Source: Brotaphodocola faecis (GTDB taxonomy: Bacteria > Bacillota > Clostridia > Lachnospirales > Lachnospiraceae). Taken from it: a DNA stretch of 64,000 nt. This document shows, piece by piece, positions 52,477 through 61,973 of this stretch; positions within the stretch are counted from its first letter, which is position 1, and each line of letters opens with the position of its first letter. The notes under the pieces are model-generated. The model searched no databases, had not been told where the DNA came from, and saw only the letters and a program-made list of their open reading frames with translations. A program made the position numbers and the translations under genes. The stretch is from positions 19,845-83,844 of the forward strand of contig NZ_JBBMFJ010000013.1 in assembly GCF_040096075.1 (NCBI RefSeq), in the 5' to 3' direction.

Positions 52477-55400
52477 CTACCGCTCCCCCTCCTTCATCAA
52501 CAATCCAACCTTACTCTCATAGATCAACCCCTCAATCCGGTTATGATGTTCTGACTCCGATGCTGCGAATATGGTTTCCAGCAAAGTTTCAAGATTTTCC
52601 CACCGGAACAATTTTGTGTGACAGCAGTCGTTTCGCCGGTTTTTGCATTCGAATAATTTCGCCCGGAAATCATCCCACCACTGTCTGTCATACGCCGTAT
52701 AGCCAAGCTGTGCCATAATGCTGCCGAGATTATTTTTCTTATACTTAATGAAGGTCGGATACCAGCCAAGCGTAAATTCCTCCGGGCTGGCATCTTTCAG
52801 ATACCGGATGCGCTGATCCGGAGAACCGGCAGTCCGCATTGCCCGCATTTGATAATCCGGGAAATAATGCTTTAACGCGTCCGCAAAGCATTCCTGCATC
52901 CGCGCCTCAATTGCCTTACAAAACAGGATTCCGCAGCAGGATGCATCGATTTCCGCATTTGTCTGCTTGTAGGCACGCTCCAAAAGCAGGTACAGTTTCA
53001 TACCCCAGATAAGATTCGACTGTATTTTCGGTCCGAATTTCGAAATCTCTTCCATACTGCTGAAACCAAATCTGGACAGCTCCTCTTGCGTCAGCTTTCT
53101 CGACATGACACTGCTTCTGCTTAATTCGCCAATCACTTCCTCCGTTGACGGGATATATTCTTCCTCTTCTTCGCTTTCGCCCTGCTCATGCTGAACAGGA
53201 AATGTTGTTCCGCCCGGAATCTGCAGGCATAAATGCTTCAGTTTTTCCTGATCCGGCTGCGCTTTCTGTAATTCGCGATCCAGGTCTTCAAACGCATAGG
53301 TGTCTATAATCTCTTTCGCCCTGCTGACGCATTTGGACTGCTTCCATGCCTGAATGTCTCCGATCACATAGAATCTGTATTTTGCCCGTGTTGCAGCAAC
53401 ATTTACAATGTTGTTGTTGACCCACCGGATTGCCGGCCCGGCATTCGATGACGTATCGCAGCCAAGCAGAAATATGACCTCCGCAGCCTCTTTTCCCTGA
53501 AACCGGTGTACCGTTCCCACATTTTTGTCCAGCCAGCCAGAAAGTGACGGCTCATACTTCAGCAGAACACTCTCCCTGTGGTTGTTCTGACAAGCTTTTG
53601 CATACTTCTTCACATAATCCTTAATTCCCGATACCACAGTTGTAAACGGGCTTATAATAAACAGATCCGGAGACGGATTCTTTGAAAAAGCGGCTTCCAG
53701 CATTTCGATCACTTTATCGCCCTGTTCCTTTACAAAATGTCTCTTTCTTCCCGCTTCTTTTCCGCTTATATTCATCCACTGCGACTGCGCGGCTATGAAT
53801 GTGGCCAGCTTCTCCGCCTTAGGCTGGGCGGTCTGCTGTTTCATAATATTGTTATAAGAAATGTCATTGGAAATATCATACATCGGAGCAATACATCTTC
53901 TGTGCACCAGCAGCGGACAGCCTACCCACTCCTGTGCTCCCTGGTCATTCTCAAGATAAGTTCCGTATGGATTCATAAGATCCGCAAAACGCTGAACAGA
54001 GTTTGTCTTATCCGCATAGAGCTTAAACATATCCTCTGTATACGTCTGCTTCAGTACATCCTGGTCATCCGTAACAACAGGCTCCACCTGCTTCGGATCC
54101 CCCACAATTACCGCTTTTCCGGCCCGGCAAAGCGCGCCAATCGCCATATGAGGAGAAGCCTGTCCGGCCTCGTCCACAATCAGCGTTCCAATGATATCCT
54201 CTTTGACATTTTTTAATAATCTTTGTACAGACGCAAATGTAGAAGATACAACCGGGATAAGTAAAAACAGCGTCTCATAGACCGCAGTCGTACACGCCTG
54301 CAGGTCATCATCTGCAAACCTCACCGGATCCGCATCGCCATAGCTTCCGCTCCAGAGGCAGTCCAGATGCTTAAAATTATCCCGGCACTTGTTCGATCCA
54401 AGAATGAATTCCTTTGTCATCTGAAGCGCATATAAAAACAGTTTTTCACGTTCCCGATTGTAGTGCTCTGAAATCCATGGATTTCTAAGCTGCGCCTTTG
54501 TTGAGACATCCATATCCGATGACAAAACATCTTTGATAAACTGACGGTCCAAAACAAAGCCACGCTCATAAGAATCCCGGCTCTGATAACTCAATTTTGC
54601 TTTCTCAAGAAGTTTTTTCTGCTCTTTCACTTTCCTGTCCGCAGCAGCAAGCTCCGTTTCTAATCTTTGTCTCTCCGCCTCAATTGCTGCCCGTTTCGCC
54701 TGAAATTCTTTCAGTTTTCTGCCATTCTCGTAAATTTTCGTTTCCAGACTGTCTATCTCATCCTGAGAAGCAGGCAGTTTCCCATTTTCATCATTCAGCT
54801 CCTGATTTAGTTCATTCATCTGCAGCAAATACTGCTCCTGCATTGCAGATGCCTGTGTGATGCCTTCCTGAGCTTCCTTATATCTGGATGATTTAAAAAG
54901 CTTTCCAAACAAAGAGACACTCCTTTGCAGCGTATCTATTCTTGTCTTGGCAGCAGCAATATTTTCTCGCTGTAATGCTATTTTATTCTCCAGGTCCGCA
55001 CAAACGGCACGAATGCCGGTGATTTTTGTCTCAAGCTTCTTCTTTTCATCGTTGAGCCGGCCTATGTTTTCCTGCTGTTTTGCAACCGTTCTGTCAAGTT
55101 CAGATAACTGCTGAGTTTGTTTCTTCCGCTGAATTTCTGCCTGATGCTTCTTTTCCCCTGCCTTTTTTGAAACATTGGTAAATTCTTTCTCCTGATCGGA
55201 CAATTGATCCAATTTTGCTCGCAGATCTAACACGAAAGAAAGCTGTGAACAAAACCGTTCCCTCGCAGCGAGATATGTTCTCTTTCTCTTTATTACATCA
55301 TCATTTCTCTTCATGACTTCCAGAAGTGGAACAATGACGTTCTTTTCCACTTTATCGATATTCGCTTTCTTACCCAGTGAGGCTGATATCAGCCCAAAGG

Positions 55401-57039
55401 CCTGCTGTTTCTCCTGCTTTCCAAACTCATCATTCAAAAGATCTGTCGCAAATCTGGAAAAATAAATATCCGGCTCGTCCATTACAATTTCTTTTAAACG
55501 CGCCTTTTTCTCGCCCTTTTCATTCGTATATTCTTCCCAGATTTTCTGTCTAAACGGCAGCGTTTCTCTGCTTTCAGACACAGTAAATAACCCTGTCAGT
55601 TCATCCAGGGCAGCATCATTCGGCCCGCCTTTCTTTTCTGACTGAGCCAGATCCCCTATGATTTTTTCCTCAAGCGGCAGCTCTTTGGTGATATTTTCTA
55701 CAGCAGTATTGTTGCTGGATGCCACCAGAATACTGTACCCGGAAATCTTCTTATTCTTCAGCCTGTGATATTTTTTCACCCACTGATTATAGGAATTTCC
55801 CGGCCCATTGCCATGCTGAAAAGAATAGTCATCAAACGCCTCATCCGGATCCGCGTACTCTGCAAGAAGCCTTGCTTTCTCAATGATATTGCTGACAATA
55901 ATCTCTTTTAACAGCGTGGTCTTTCCGGTTCCAGGCGGGCCATTCACGGAAAATACCGGCAGCTTTGCATCCTCATCCGTTGCCAGATTTACAGCAATCT
56001 GCTGCATCAAAACCGGCATAAAACGGGAAGGCCATTTCCCCAATGGTGCCCTTTTCGCCGTAAGGGTATCCCGCATAAACTGATATAATTCCTCTTCCTT
56101 TTGCGGTTTCACAACATCAAATCGAGGGGGTTTCTTTTCAGAATCTATGCCGTAACGATAAAGGCCCAAAATATAATCAAGAAGAAGCTTTTTCTTACCC
56201 TCTGTAAAACTGTGATTCCGAATCCCATCCGCAGCCATTGCAAGATCTTCCGAATAAAAATCCATATGAAGACCTATTTCATTCTCTTCTTCTTCGATTT
56301 CATTCTCTGACGCATACAATTTGAAATAAACAGTAAGAAATGATCCCCTCGTCTCAGATATGTCTAAATGAAGCGCTTCCAGAACCATATTCTCTATCTG
56401 TTTTAACACATCATAGGAAACCGTATCAGAGACAGCACAGGATTCCTTTGATTCCGATGCCGAATCCCCTTCTTCTATCGGTTCGAATAATCTGCTGATC
56501 TGATCTTCCAGCTCTCTGACCTCGGAGTTATACTCTGACACTGCCAGCTTCTGACTGGCATTGGCCGTACCTCCGGATAACCGTTTCATGGCCCATGCCA
56601 AAGGAGATATCGACAGTGAATCCGCGATATAACTGCCATCTTTCGAAAATTTTAATGACGCAAGAGCTATCTCATCATAGTTTTCTTCCGGCCCCTGGCC
56701 AGCCCATTCCACATTCTGCGCTATGTTCTGAATGCATACTTCCTTCCTCATACAGCCCACAAAAACTGTAAAATCGCTCCATACCGAAAGCCGCATGGCC
56801 TCTGCTTCCGCTCTCACCAAGGTCCGAAGCGTATCTCCCGGCTTAAACCAAACAAAATCCTCTACCTTCTTATTCGGGCGCTTCTTTCTGCCTTCCAGCA
56901 GCTGTTTTTTATATGTTAATGCACTCGTTTCTTTCTCCTTATATTTTTTCAGGCTCTGCTGGTTTAAAAATTCCATGATGAACCAGTAATCGAGAATTTT
57001 GATTGCGTCTTTTTCATCTGTGGTTAAATTTGCTAGCAT
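52477..57039 (-). CDS. UPF1-like SF1 helicase with coiled coil and C-terminal HEPN motif
   Basis: A 1520-residue protein. Helicase motifs in order: NGPPGTGKTTL near residue 367, VASSNNTAVENI (Ia), TLIVDEAGQASPHMA near 953 (II), VGDPKQVEPVV (III), then TVHRFQGKEAAEVIFL (V) and NVAATRAKYRFYVIGD (VI) at about 1175-1225. A long Lys/Glu/Gln-rich coiled coil (about 620-850) is inserted between motifs Ia and II. The C-terminal domain contains RNDCCH (Arg1469 to His1474), a canonical HEPN RNase RNxxxH motif, in a helical context. The start at 57039 has AGAGGGG; a longer reading upstream has no site. Probably a nucleic-acid sensor or unwinder coupled to RNA cleavage; function inferred. Confidence 0.85.
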   Translation of the reverse strand: MLANLTTDEKDAIKILDYWFIMEFLNQQSLKKYKEKETSALTYKKQLLEGRKKRPNKKVEDFVWFKPGDTLRTLVRAEAEAMRLSVWSDFTVFVGCMRKEVCIQNIAQNVEWAGQGPEENYDEIALASLKFSKDGSYIADSLSISPLAWAMKRLSGGTANASQKLAVSEYNSEVRELEDQISRLFEPIEEGDSASESKESCAVSDTVSYDVLKQIENMVLEALHLDISETRGSFLTVYFKLYASENEIEEEENEIGLHMDFYSEDLAMAADGIRNHSFTEGKKKLLLDYILGLYRYGIDSEKKPPRFDVVKPQKEEELYQFMRDTLTAKRAPLGKWPSRFMPVLMQQIAVNLATDEDAKLPVFSVNGPPGTGKTTLLKEIIVSNIIEKARLLAEYADPDEAFDDYSFQHGNGPGNSYNQWVKKYHRLKNKKISGYSILVASSNNTAVENITKELPLEEKIIGDLAQSEKKGGPNDAALDELTGLFTVSESRETLPFRQKIWEEYTNEKGEKKARLKEIVMDEPDIYFSRFATDLLNDEFGKQEKQQAFGLISASLGKKANIDKVEKNVIVPLLEVMKRNDDVIKRKRTYLAARERFCSQLSFVLDLRAKLDQLSDQEKEFTNVSKKAGEKKHQAEIQRKKQTQQLSELDRTVAKQQENIGRLNDEKKKLETKITGIRAVCADLENKIALQRENIAAAKTRIDTLQRSVSLFGKLFKSSRYKEAQEGITQASAMQEQYLLQMNELNQELNDENGKLPASQDEIDSLETKIYENGRKLKEFQAKRAAIEAERQRLETELAAADRKVKEQKKLLEKAKLSYQSRDSYERGFVLDRQFIKDVLSSDMDVSTKAQLRNPWISEHYNREREKLFLYALQMTKEFILGSNKCRDNFKHLDCLWSGSYGDADPVRFADDDLQACTTAVYETLFLLIPVVSSTFASVQRLLKNVKEDIIGTLIVDEAGQASPHMAIGALCRAGKAVIVGDPKQVEPVVTDDQDVLKQTYTEDMFKLYADKTNSVQRFADLMNPYGTYLENDQGAQEWVGCPLLVHRRCIAPMYDISNDISYNNIMKQQTAQPKAEKLATFIAAQSQWMNISGKEAGRKRHFVKEQGDKVIEMLEAAFSKNPSPDLFIISPFTTVVSGIKDYVKKYAKACQNNHRESVLLKYEPSLSGWLDKNVGTVHRFQGKEAAEVIFLLGCDTSSNAGPAIRWVNNNIVNVAATRAKYRFYVIGDIQAWKQSKCVSRAKEIIDTYAFEDLDRELQKAQPDQEKLKHLCLQIPGGTTFPVQHEQGESEEEEEYIPSTEEVIGELSRSSVMSRKLTQEELSRFGFSSMEEISKFGPKIQSNLIWGMKLYLLLERAYKQTNAEIDASCCGILFCKAIEARMQECFADALKHYFPDYQMRAMRTAGSPDQRIRYLKDASPEEFTLGWYPTFIKYKKNNLGSIMAQLGYTAYDRQWWDDFRAKLFECKNRRNDCCHTKLFRWENLETLLETIFAASESEHHNRIEGLIYESKVGLLMKEGER

Positions 57040-57257
57040 GTTTTCACCCCTCTTGAAGTTCTGATTAATATTATTGTAACGCTTCTTGGGGACGCGCTCA
57101 AGAGATATCTTTGATACGAAAAAAGTGATGCCTGGTTTAATTACCACTGGAAAATGTCTTACGATGTTATATTCATCTCCGAACATCAACATACCGGCTG
57201 CAGCAGGATACAATACTTGTTACATAACTATAAATTTCTTCCAGTCCATACCGTTTC

Positions 57258-59798
57258 CTAATTGCCTGTATTTCTCGGAATACATCTGGAAAAAAATTGT
57301 TTATTCAACATTTTTGCTTCCCGCAGAGACACCTTTTCTTCTACATATGCCTGATCCAGATACCGTCCAAACTCTTCCTGATTTATGTCAGATTCTGCCA
57401 GTTTCTCAAGCTTTTTATACATTTCTTCGTCCACATATTCCTCCTGAGAATGTGTATTAATTTTTATCTGAAGCCAATCCTTCCACTCCGCTATTTTCTC
57501 TGTTTTCACCAGTTCCTGATTTTTCCTGAAGAAACGCAGAACCACTTCCATATCTGCACGGATATGGTCACATTCTGGAACCAAAGTCATGCTTAACTGA
57601 AGTCTCTGATCTATATCTTTCAAATAATCCAAAAGAAGATCCTTTTCTCCGTTTGTATCTAATTTCCATTCCTGATAATAATCCAAAAAGCCGACATACC
57701 AGGCATACTGACTGTACTTCTTTAAAAAATTCAGATACATCTTCTCTTCCGGCATTCGCCCAATAATCTTCATTTCATTAAAATTCTTTATAATTTCAAG
57801 AAACACCTTACAGGATCTGGCATCTATGTAATTACACATTGCAATATATTCTGGAGTAATCTGATGTGTTTGCCCTTTATTATAAAACACAACAAAACGA
57901 TACCAGATATCCTGCGCCCGACTTTTCCATTCCTCAGCCTCTAATAACAGGCGCAATGATTTTGCCAATTCTACATATCCGTCAATTCCCATAAGAAATA
58001 CGCCCTCTTCTGACTGTTTGAACCGCTTCCACCCCGCTACCTGATCTTCCTGCTCTAATACTTCAGATACAAACACTTTCGCCCTCTGCTCTGCCTGTGT
58101 ATCTTTCTGATTTCCATTGGCATGAAGGTTCCGAATCAGAGCACTGACCTTATCATTTTTCTCCGCATGCTTCAATGCTTCTACAGAACGCATATAGTGG
58201 TATTCATATACTCTGTTTACTCGTTTTCCCTCGCCTTCATCCATCTTCGTTCTATCACGATACGCCTCATCCATACTCTGAATGTTATATCCCAAAAGTT
58301 TCAACAAAATCAGACCACACTGATTTTCCTGTGTATTTGGAGCAGAAAACAGTTCCCTTACCTTATCTTCTGATAAACCACTTTCTGACTTTCCATCTGC
58401 TTCCTGATTCTTCCGCACCTGATTCATCAATTCCTGAAGACTGTATCGCTCCTTTGTCTGCGGTACTTCAAATTTTATTTCATCTATACAATTCCCAAAA
58501 AGAGTCAGGCCTTCATAAAAATCCGGGAAAAAGTGCTTCATAAAATAGAACGCAAGTACTGTATTTTGTTTCTTTTCCGTTCCAAACTCCGGTTTTTGAA
58601 GCTGCTCTTCACTCTCTTGTAAAAAATGTTTTACTTTTCGCAGTGATGGATTATCCAACCGAATGGACATCTCCATATTAAAACCAAACACTTCTTCTGC
58701 ATACGCTCCCAAAAAGACCGAAGCTGTTAAAAAATAATATTTTGAATATGCTTTCTTATCTGGCATATAATAACGAACTGCATCCTGAAATGATATATTC
58801 GTCAGGTTAACCACATATGGAATATACTTCTCCAGATACGATCTTCTCAGTCCACACTCTGCCAGATTTTCGCTGTCATATTCATATACAATCCGGATCT
58901 GCCCTCCCGACAAGCGCTCTGTAAAATCAAGTAATTTCTTTATTTGTTCTACATTCTGGATACGATCCAGATCCTCAATCACAATCAGAATTATTTTTTT
59001 CAACTTTGCAACATCTTCCCGATACGAATCCAGTACTTTTGCCTTGATATCCCCTGACTCTCCCAGAAATTGCAGAAATTCTTTAAGTACAGAATTCGCT
59101 GTCATGATGCTGCGAAGTTCTTTTGAATAGTGCGGATAAATTCGCTCTTTTCGAAAAATCCGTTCCATTTCCTGCAGCAGAAACAAATCCACTTCATCCA
59201 GGTTGCAGGTCAAAACATCCACCCGCAGAAGATAAATCTCTTTCTCATGTCTCCGTTCAAACTCTTCCAAAAGACAGGTTTTCCCGGTTCCCCATGCACC
59301 ATTTACACCAACCACATTTGAAAAAGTCAGATATTCTTCCAACCGAAGAAGATCCCGTTTTCTACTTTCAATAAACCAGGGTGAAAATTTCAAATTATCA
59401 TTTACAAATCCCTGATCATTGCCAGATTCCACTTGAATATTGACACATTTCTTTTTTAATATCAGAACAGAACTAATCCATAAAATCTCTCCTATATATC
59501 CACAAAATAGCAGATAAACATACCAATTTCTCCCATAAAAGTGCCAGGAAATTATATTTTTTTGTACCGTTCGAATGCCAATATAGGAAACCATATTAGC
59601 CCATGCCGCCACCAGAATATTGCAAAATAAATACCTGTTTTTACGCACAGAATATTTTAAAATCAGTCCCAACAACAACAAATCTATAATCATGAAATAG
59701 ACAGAAAGCGGCACTGTTTTTATGGTAAAAAAGAAAATGCTACTGAAAAACAACACACCGATCGGCCATAAAATTTTCTCAATTTTATTATTGTTCAT
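57258..59798 (-). CDS. Membrane-bound KAP-family P-loop NTPase
   Basis: An 846-residue protein. Four hydrophobic segments in the first 130 residues anchor it to the membrane. They are followed by a KAP NTPase domain: GVNGAWGTGKTCLLEEF (Walker A, near residue 167) and KIILIVIEDLDRIQNVEQI (Walker B with the DLDR typical of KAP). A long helical C-terminal half without recognised domains follows. KAP NTPases occur in phage-defence and membrane-associated systems. The start at 59798 (MNNNKIEK) has AAGGATG upstream. It lies seven bases after the frameshifted AbiH gene, so the two belong to one operon. The base composition is noticeably AT-rich. Confidence 0.82.
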   Translation of the reverse strand: MNNNKIEKILWPIGVLFFSSIFFFTIKTVPLSVYFMIIDLLLLGLILKYSVRKNRYLFCNILVAAWANMVSYIGIRTVQKNIISWHFYGRNWYVYLLFCGYIGEILWISSVLILKKKCVNIQVESGNDQGFVNDNLKFSPWFIESRKRDLLRLEEYLTFSNVVGVNGAWGTGKTCLLEEFERRHEKEIYLLRVDVLTCNLDEVDLFLLQEMERIFRKERIYPHYSKELRSIMTANSVLKEFLQFLGESGDIKAKVLDSYREDVAKLKKIILIVIEDLDRIQNVEQIKKLLDFTERLSGGQIRIVYEYDSENLAECGLRRSYLEKYIPYVVNLTNISFQDAVRYYMPDKKAYSKYYFLTASVFLGAYAEEVFGFNMEMSIRLDNPSLRKVKHFLQESEEQLQKPEFGTEKKQNTVLAFYFMKHFFPDFYEGLTLFGNCIDEIKFEVPQTKERYSLQELMNQVRKNQEADGKSESGLSEDKVRELFSAPNTQENQCGLILLKLLGYNIQSMDEAYRDRTKMDEGEGKRVNRVYEYHYMRSVEALKHAEKNDKVSALIRNLHANGNQKDTQAEQRAKVFVSEVLEQEDQVAGWKRFKQSEEGVFLMGIDGYVELAKSLRLLLEAEEWKSRAQDIWYRFVVFYNKGQTHQITPEYIAMCNYIDARSCKVFLEIIKNFNEMKIIGRMPEEKMYLNFLKKYSQYAWYVGFLDYYQEWKLDTNGEKDLLLDYLKDIDQRLQLSMTLVPECDHIRADMEVVLRFFRKNQELVKTEKIAEWKDWLQIKINTHSQEEYVDEEMYKKLEKLAESDINQEEFGRYLDQAYVEEKVSLREAKMLNKQFFSRCIPRNTGN

Positions 59799-59805
59799 AT
59801 GACAG

Positions 59806-60569
59806 TCATCCTTCGTAAACTCCAAATGTACCCTTAAATCCATAATTTCGCAGTTTCACTTTTTTAATCCTCAGACTTTCCTTGTCCTGACTTTCAAATT
59901 CCGTAAAATACCACACTGCATCTGAAGATATCTTCCTGATGATCCGTTTTATATATACCCCATCTACTTTTCCATAACTGAAACCATACGAATACACCTG
60001 GTCAATGGATGTATTAAGTCCCCTAAAAAACTTCTTATTCCGAATCTGCGCAAAATCTGTATGAAGGTAAAGAACTTCATATCCGTCCGCCGAAACAACC
60101 GGCTCAAACTGTCTTTTTTCTCAAAATTATCCAGTTTTATTGGTATCTGCAATTCCCTGAGCCATTGCTGAAAAAATTCCTGCCAATACTTCTTAGCACA
60201 CGCAATAAAGCCACTAGTAAGTCGGTCCATATACAATAGATACTGTTGCATCAAAAATGTGTCCTTTTCATCCGTTTCATCTCCATAAAGCTCTGGACCT
60301 GGAAGTTTTTTTGAAAAATTCACATGCGCCAATGACGCCTCAAAATCTTCCCAATCCGGACCATCCACCTGGTCCAATGCGCTAAGCAGAATTTCCGCTG
60401 CAAACTCCTCTTGTTCTATCTCATCAGCATCCTCCAGATAAATTTTCTCGTCACGAAATTCCAATGCTTCCGGATATTTTCTGATAAGAAACTCACGAAA
60501 TTTTCTATATTCTGATGGAATTCCATGGGCAATATCAAAACCATTTCCTACTATAAATAAAGCGCTCAT
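59806..60569 (-). pseudogene. AbiH-like gene interrupted by a frameshift
   Basis: The N-terminal part (start ATG 60569, GGGGAG upstream) has the AbiH signature ALFIVGNGFDIAHGIPSEYRKFREFL in its first 26 codons. At an A6 run (T6 at 60114-60119 on the + strand) the frame is lost. The original frame ends with a short unrelated tail, while the -1 frame continues with FEPVVSADGYEVLYLHTD and VYSYGFSYGKVDGVYIKRI, the expected AbiH C terminus, to a stop at 59806. One extra A restores a protein of about 255 residues. It may be a decayed gene, a phase-variable gene or one rescued by transcriptional slippage. AbiH proteins cause abortive phage infection by an unclear mechanism. Confidence 0.78.
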
Positions 60570-60593
60570 ATCCAGTTCTCCCCCCATTCCTTG

Positions 60594-61943
60594 TTAACTC
60601 AAAAACTCCTTCTGCTTCATATGCGATGCCAGGTATACCAGCACCAGAGAAAAGAAGAAGAATTTAATTGCCGAATCCGCATATAAAAATACATCTGACA
60701 TCCAGGGAAGTGTTTCCACCCATGAAACATGCTCTGGTATGTTCTGGAAACCCAGAAGACCACACTTTCCCGCTGCTCTAATCGAGATCAGACCACCATG
60801 GCCCCAGCTGAACCAACGCTCACAGCATCCATACAGCACCGAAAGATCCAACGCTGCCTCCATATAGTTCATAAACAGCATGAGCCATGTCCGAATTAGG
60901 TTTGCTGATGGTCTCTGGATGTCTGACATCATCATCAGAATTAGCAAATAGGTAAGCGTATCCGCCAGGCTATACACGATCAATGCCGACAATCCTACCA
61001 ATAGCCATTTTGCCGTTATCCGGTTCAGAAACAGCAGACTCACAAATGGCAGCGCTATCTTGCACGCAACTAGCCATTCCACAAAACTCCGGCGTTTCTC
61101 CCAGTCTCTTCCGCCAAATAAATCTTTCAGAAACATTACCGGAAGAAACAGCATCCGAATGAGCATTAAGATTTCCCGTACCGTGCGCGCAATAGAAAAA
61201 TATCCCCGTTCCCGGTCATACATGCGTATTTCCTTCCAGTAGCTCAAATGCGCCTGCCACGAGGTCAGATACGTAATCTTGCGGTTACTCATCAACAGCT
61301 GATGGTACTTCTGCATTACCCAATTTGCCGTCTGGAATTTTTCATCCGTTTTTGCCTTGGAAGGATGGAAAATAAAAATGTAGACCCGTTCCAGTTTTGC
61401 CTTTTCAAACAGTTCTGAATCTTTCTGGCGCCACTCCAAAATCGCGTTGTTAATGCTGCAGACCGCAATTTCCATAGCAAGTTTAAATGGGAAGCCATAA
61501 TCCCCAGCGCCAATGACAGGCACTGCCACATTTCGAATATCCGGATGTTTTTTCACCTCATCGATTACAGAATGATAGCAGTTTTCCAGTGTCTGTATCC
61601 GGGAACTGGAGCATATTTCTCCGCTTCCGTCATACTTGGATCCCACCGTATGTATAATATAACGGCACAATTTCTTTCCTTTTTCCCCATCAGAGGTTGT
61701 CACCGCTTTTCCCCGCCCACAGCGCTGCCGGTTCGCCAGCCGGTCCGTTCCAAGCTCCTTACAAATCCGCTTTTTCAGTTTCGGCAGCTTCGCATGGATA
61801 GCTCCATCCACGCCCTGATTGCTTCCCATCAGCGTAGGATTCGCGGCATTGACAATCGCATCTACTCTCAGCTTTTTCAGCAGTTTTTTATCTGTGATGC
61901 CCCCTTTGACCACAACAATTACATGATCCATTCCCAGCGTCAT
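60594..61943 (-). CDS. Macro domain fused to a C-terminal multi-helix membrane domain
   Basis: A 449-residue protein. Residues 1-190 form a macro (ADP-ribose-binding) domain: VDAIVNAANPTLMGSNQGVD, then AIHAK, YIIHTVGSKY and VAVPVIGAGDYGFP. From about 245 on there are five or six hydrophobic segments, ending in a FFFFSLVLVYLASH helix. Macro-transmembrane proteins are known as Thoeris effectors that bind TIR-made ADP-ribose derivatives; there the membrane part is N-terminal, the reverse of this order. AAAGGAG precedes the start. It lies between two AbiH genes on the same strand with gaps of 30 and 24 bp. A membrane-permeabilising effector role is inferred. Confidence 0.8.
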   Translation of the reverse strand: MTLGMDHVIVVVKGGITDKKLLKKLRVDAIVNAANPTLMGSNQGVDGAIHAKLPKLKKRICKELGTDRLANRQRCGRGKAVTTSDGEKGKKLCRYIIHTVGSKYDGSGEICSSSRIQTLENCYHSVIDEVKKHPDIRNVAVPVIGAGDYGFPFKLAMEIAVCSINNAILEWRQKDSELFEKAKLERVYIFIFHPSKAKTDEKFQTANWVMQKYHQLLMSNRKITYLTSWQAHLSYWKEIRMYDRERGYFSIARTVREILMLIRMLFLPVMFLKDLFGGRDWEKRRSFVEWLVACKIALPFVSLLFLNRITAKWLLVGLSALIVYSLADTLTYLLILMMMSDIQRPSANLIRTWLMLFMNYMEAALDLSVLYGCCERWFSWGHGGLISIRAAGKCGLLGFQNIPEHVSWVETLPWMSDVFLYADSAIKFFFFSLVLVYLASHMKQKEFLS

Positions 61944-61973
61944 ATTCTTCTCCTTTGTGCCTCTTTCTGGCTC

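Noticed and set aside
57040..57213. 58-residue N-terminal extension of the helicase
   Set aside because: AGAGGGG with good spacing marks the ATG at 57039, and the extension has no ribosome site of its own.
59806..59997. Separate small gene after the AbiH fragment
   Set aside because: Its translation is the expected AbiH C terminus in the shifted frame, so it belongs to the interrupted gene.
46250..61943. TIR protein plus macro-TM protein as a complete Thoeris system
   Set aside because: The genes are 14 kb apart with other systems between them, the macro-TM domain order is reversed and the TIR active site looks altered. Only a possible relation is kept as a finding.
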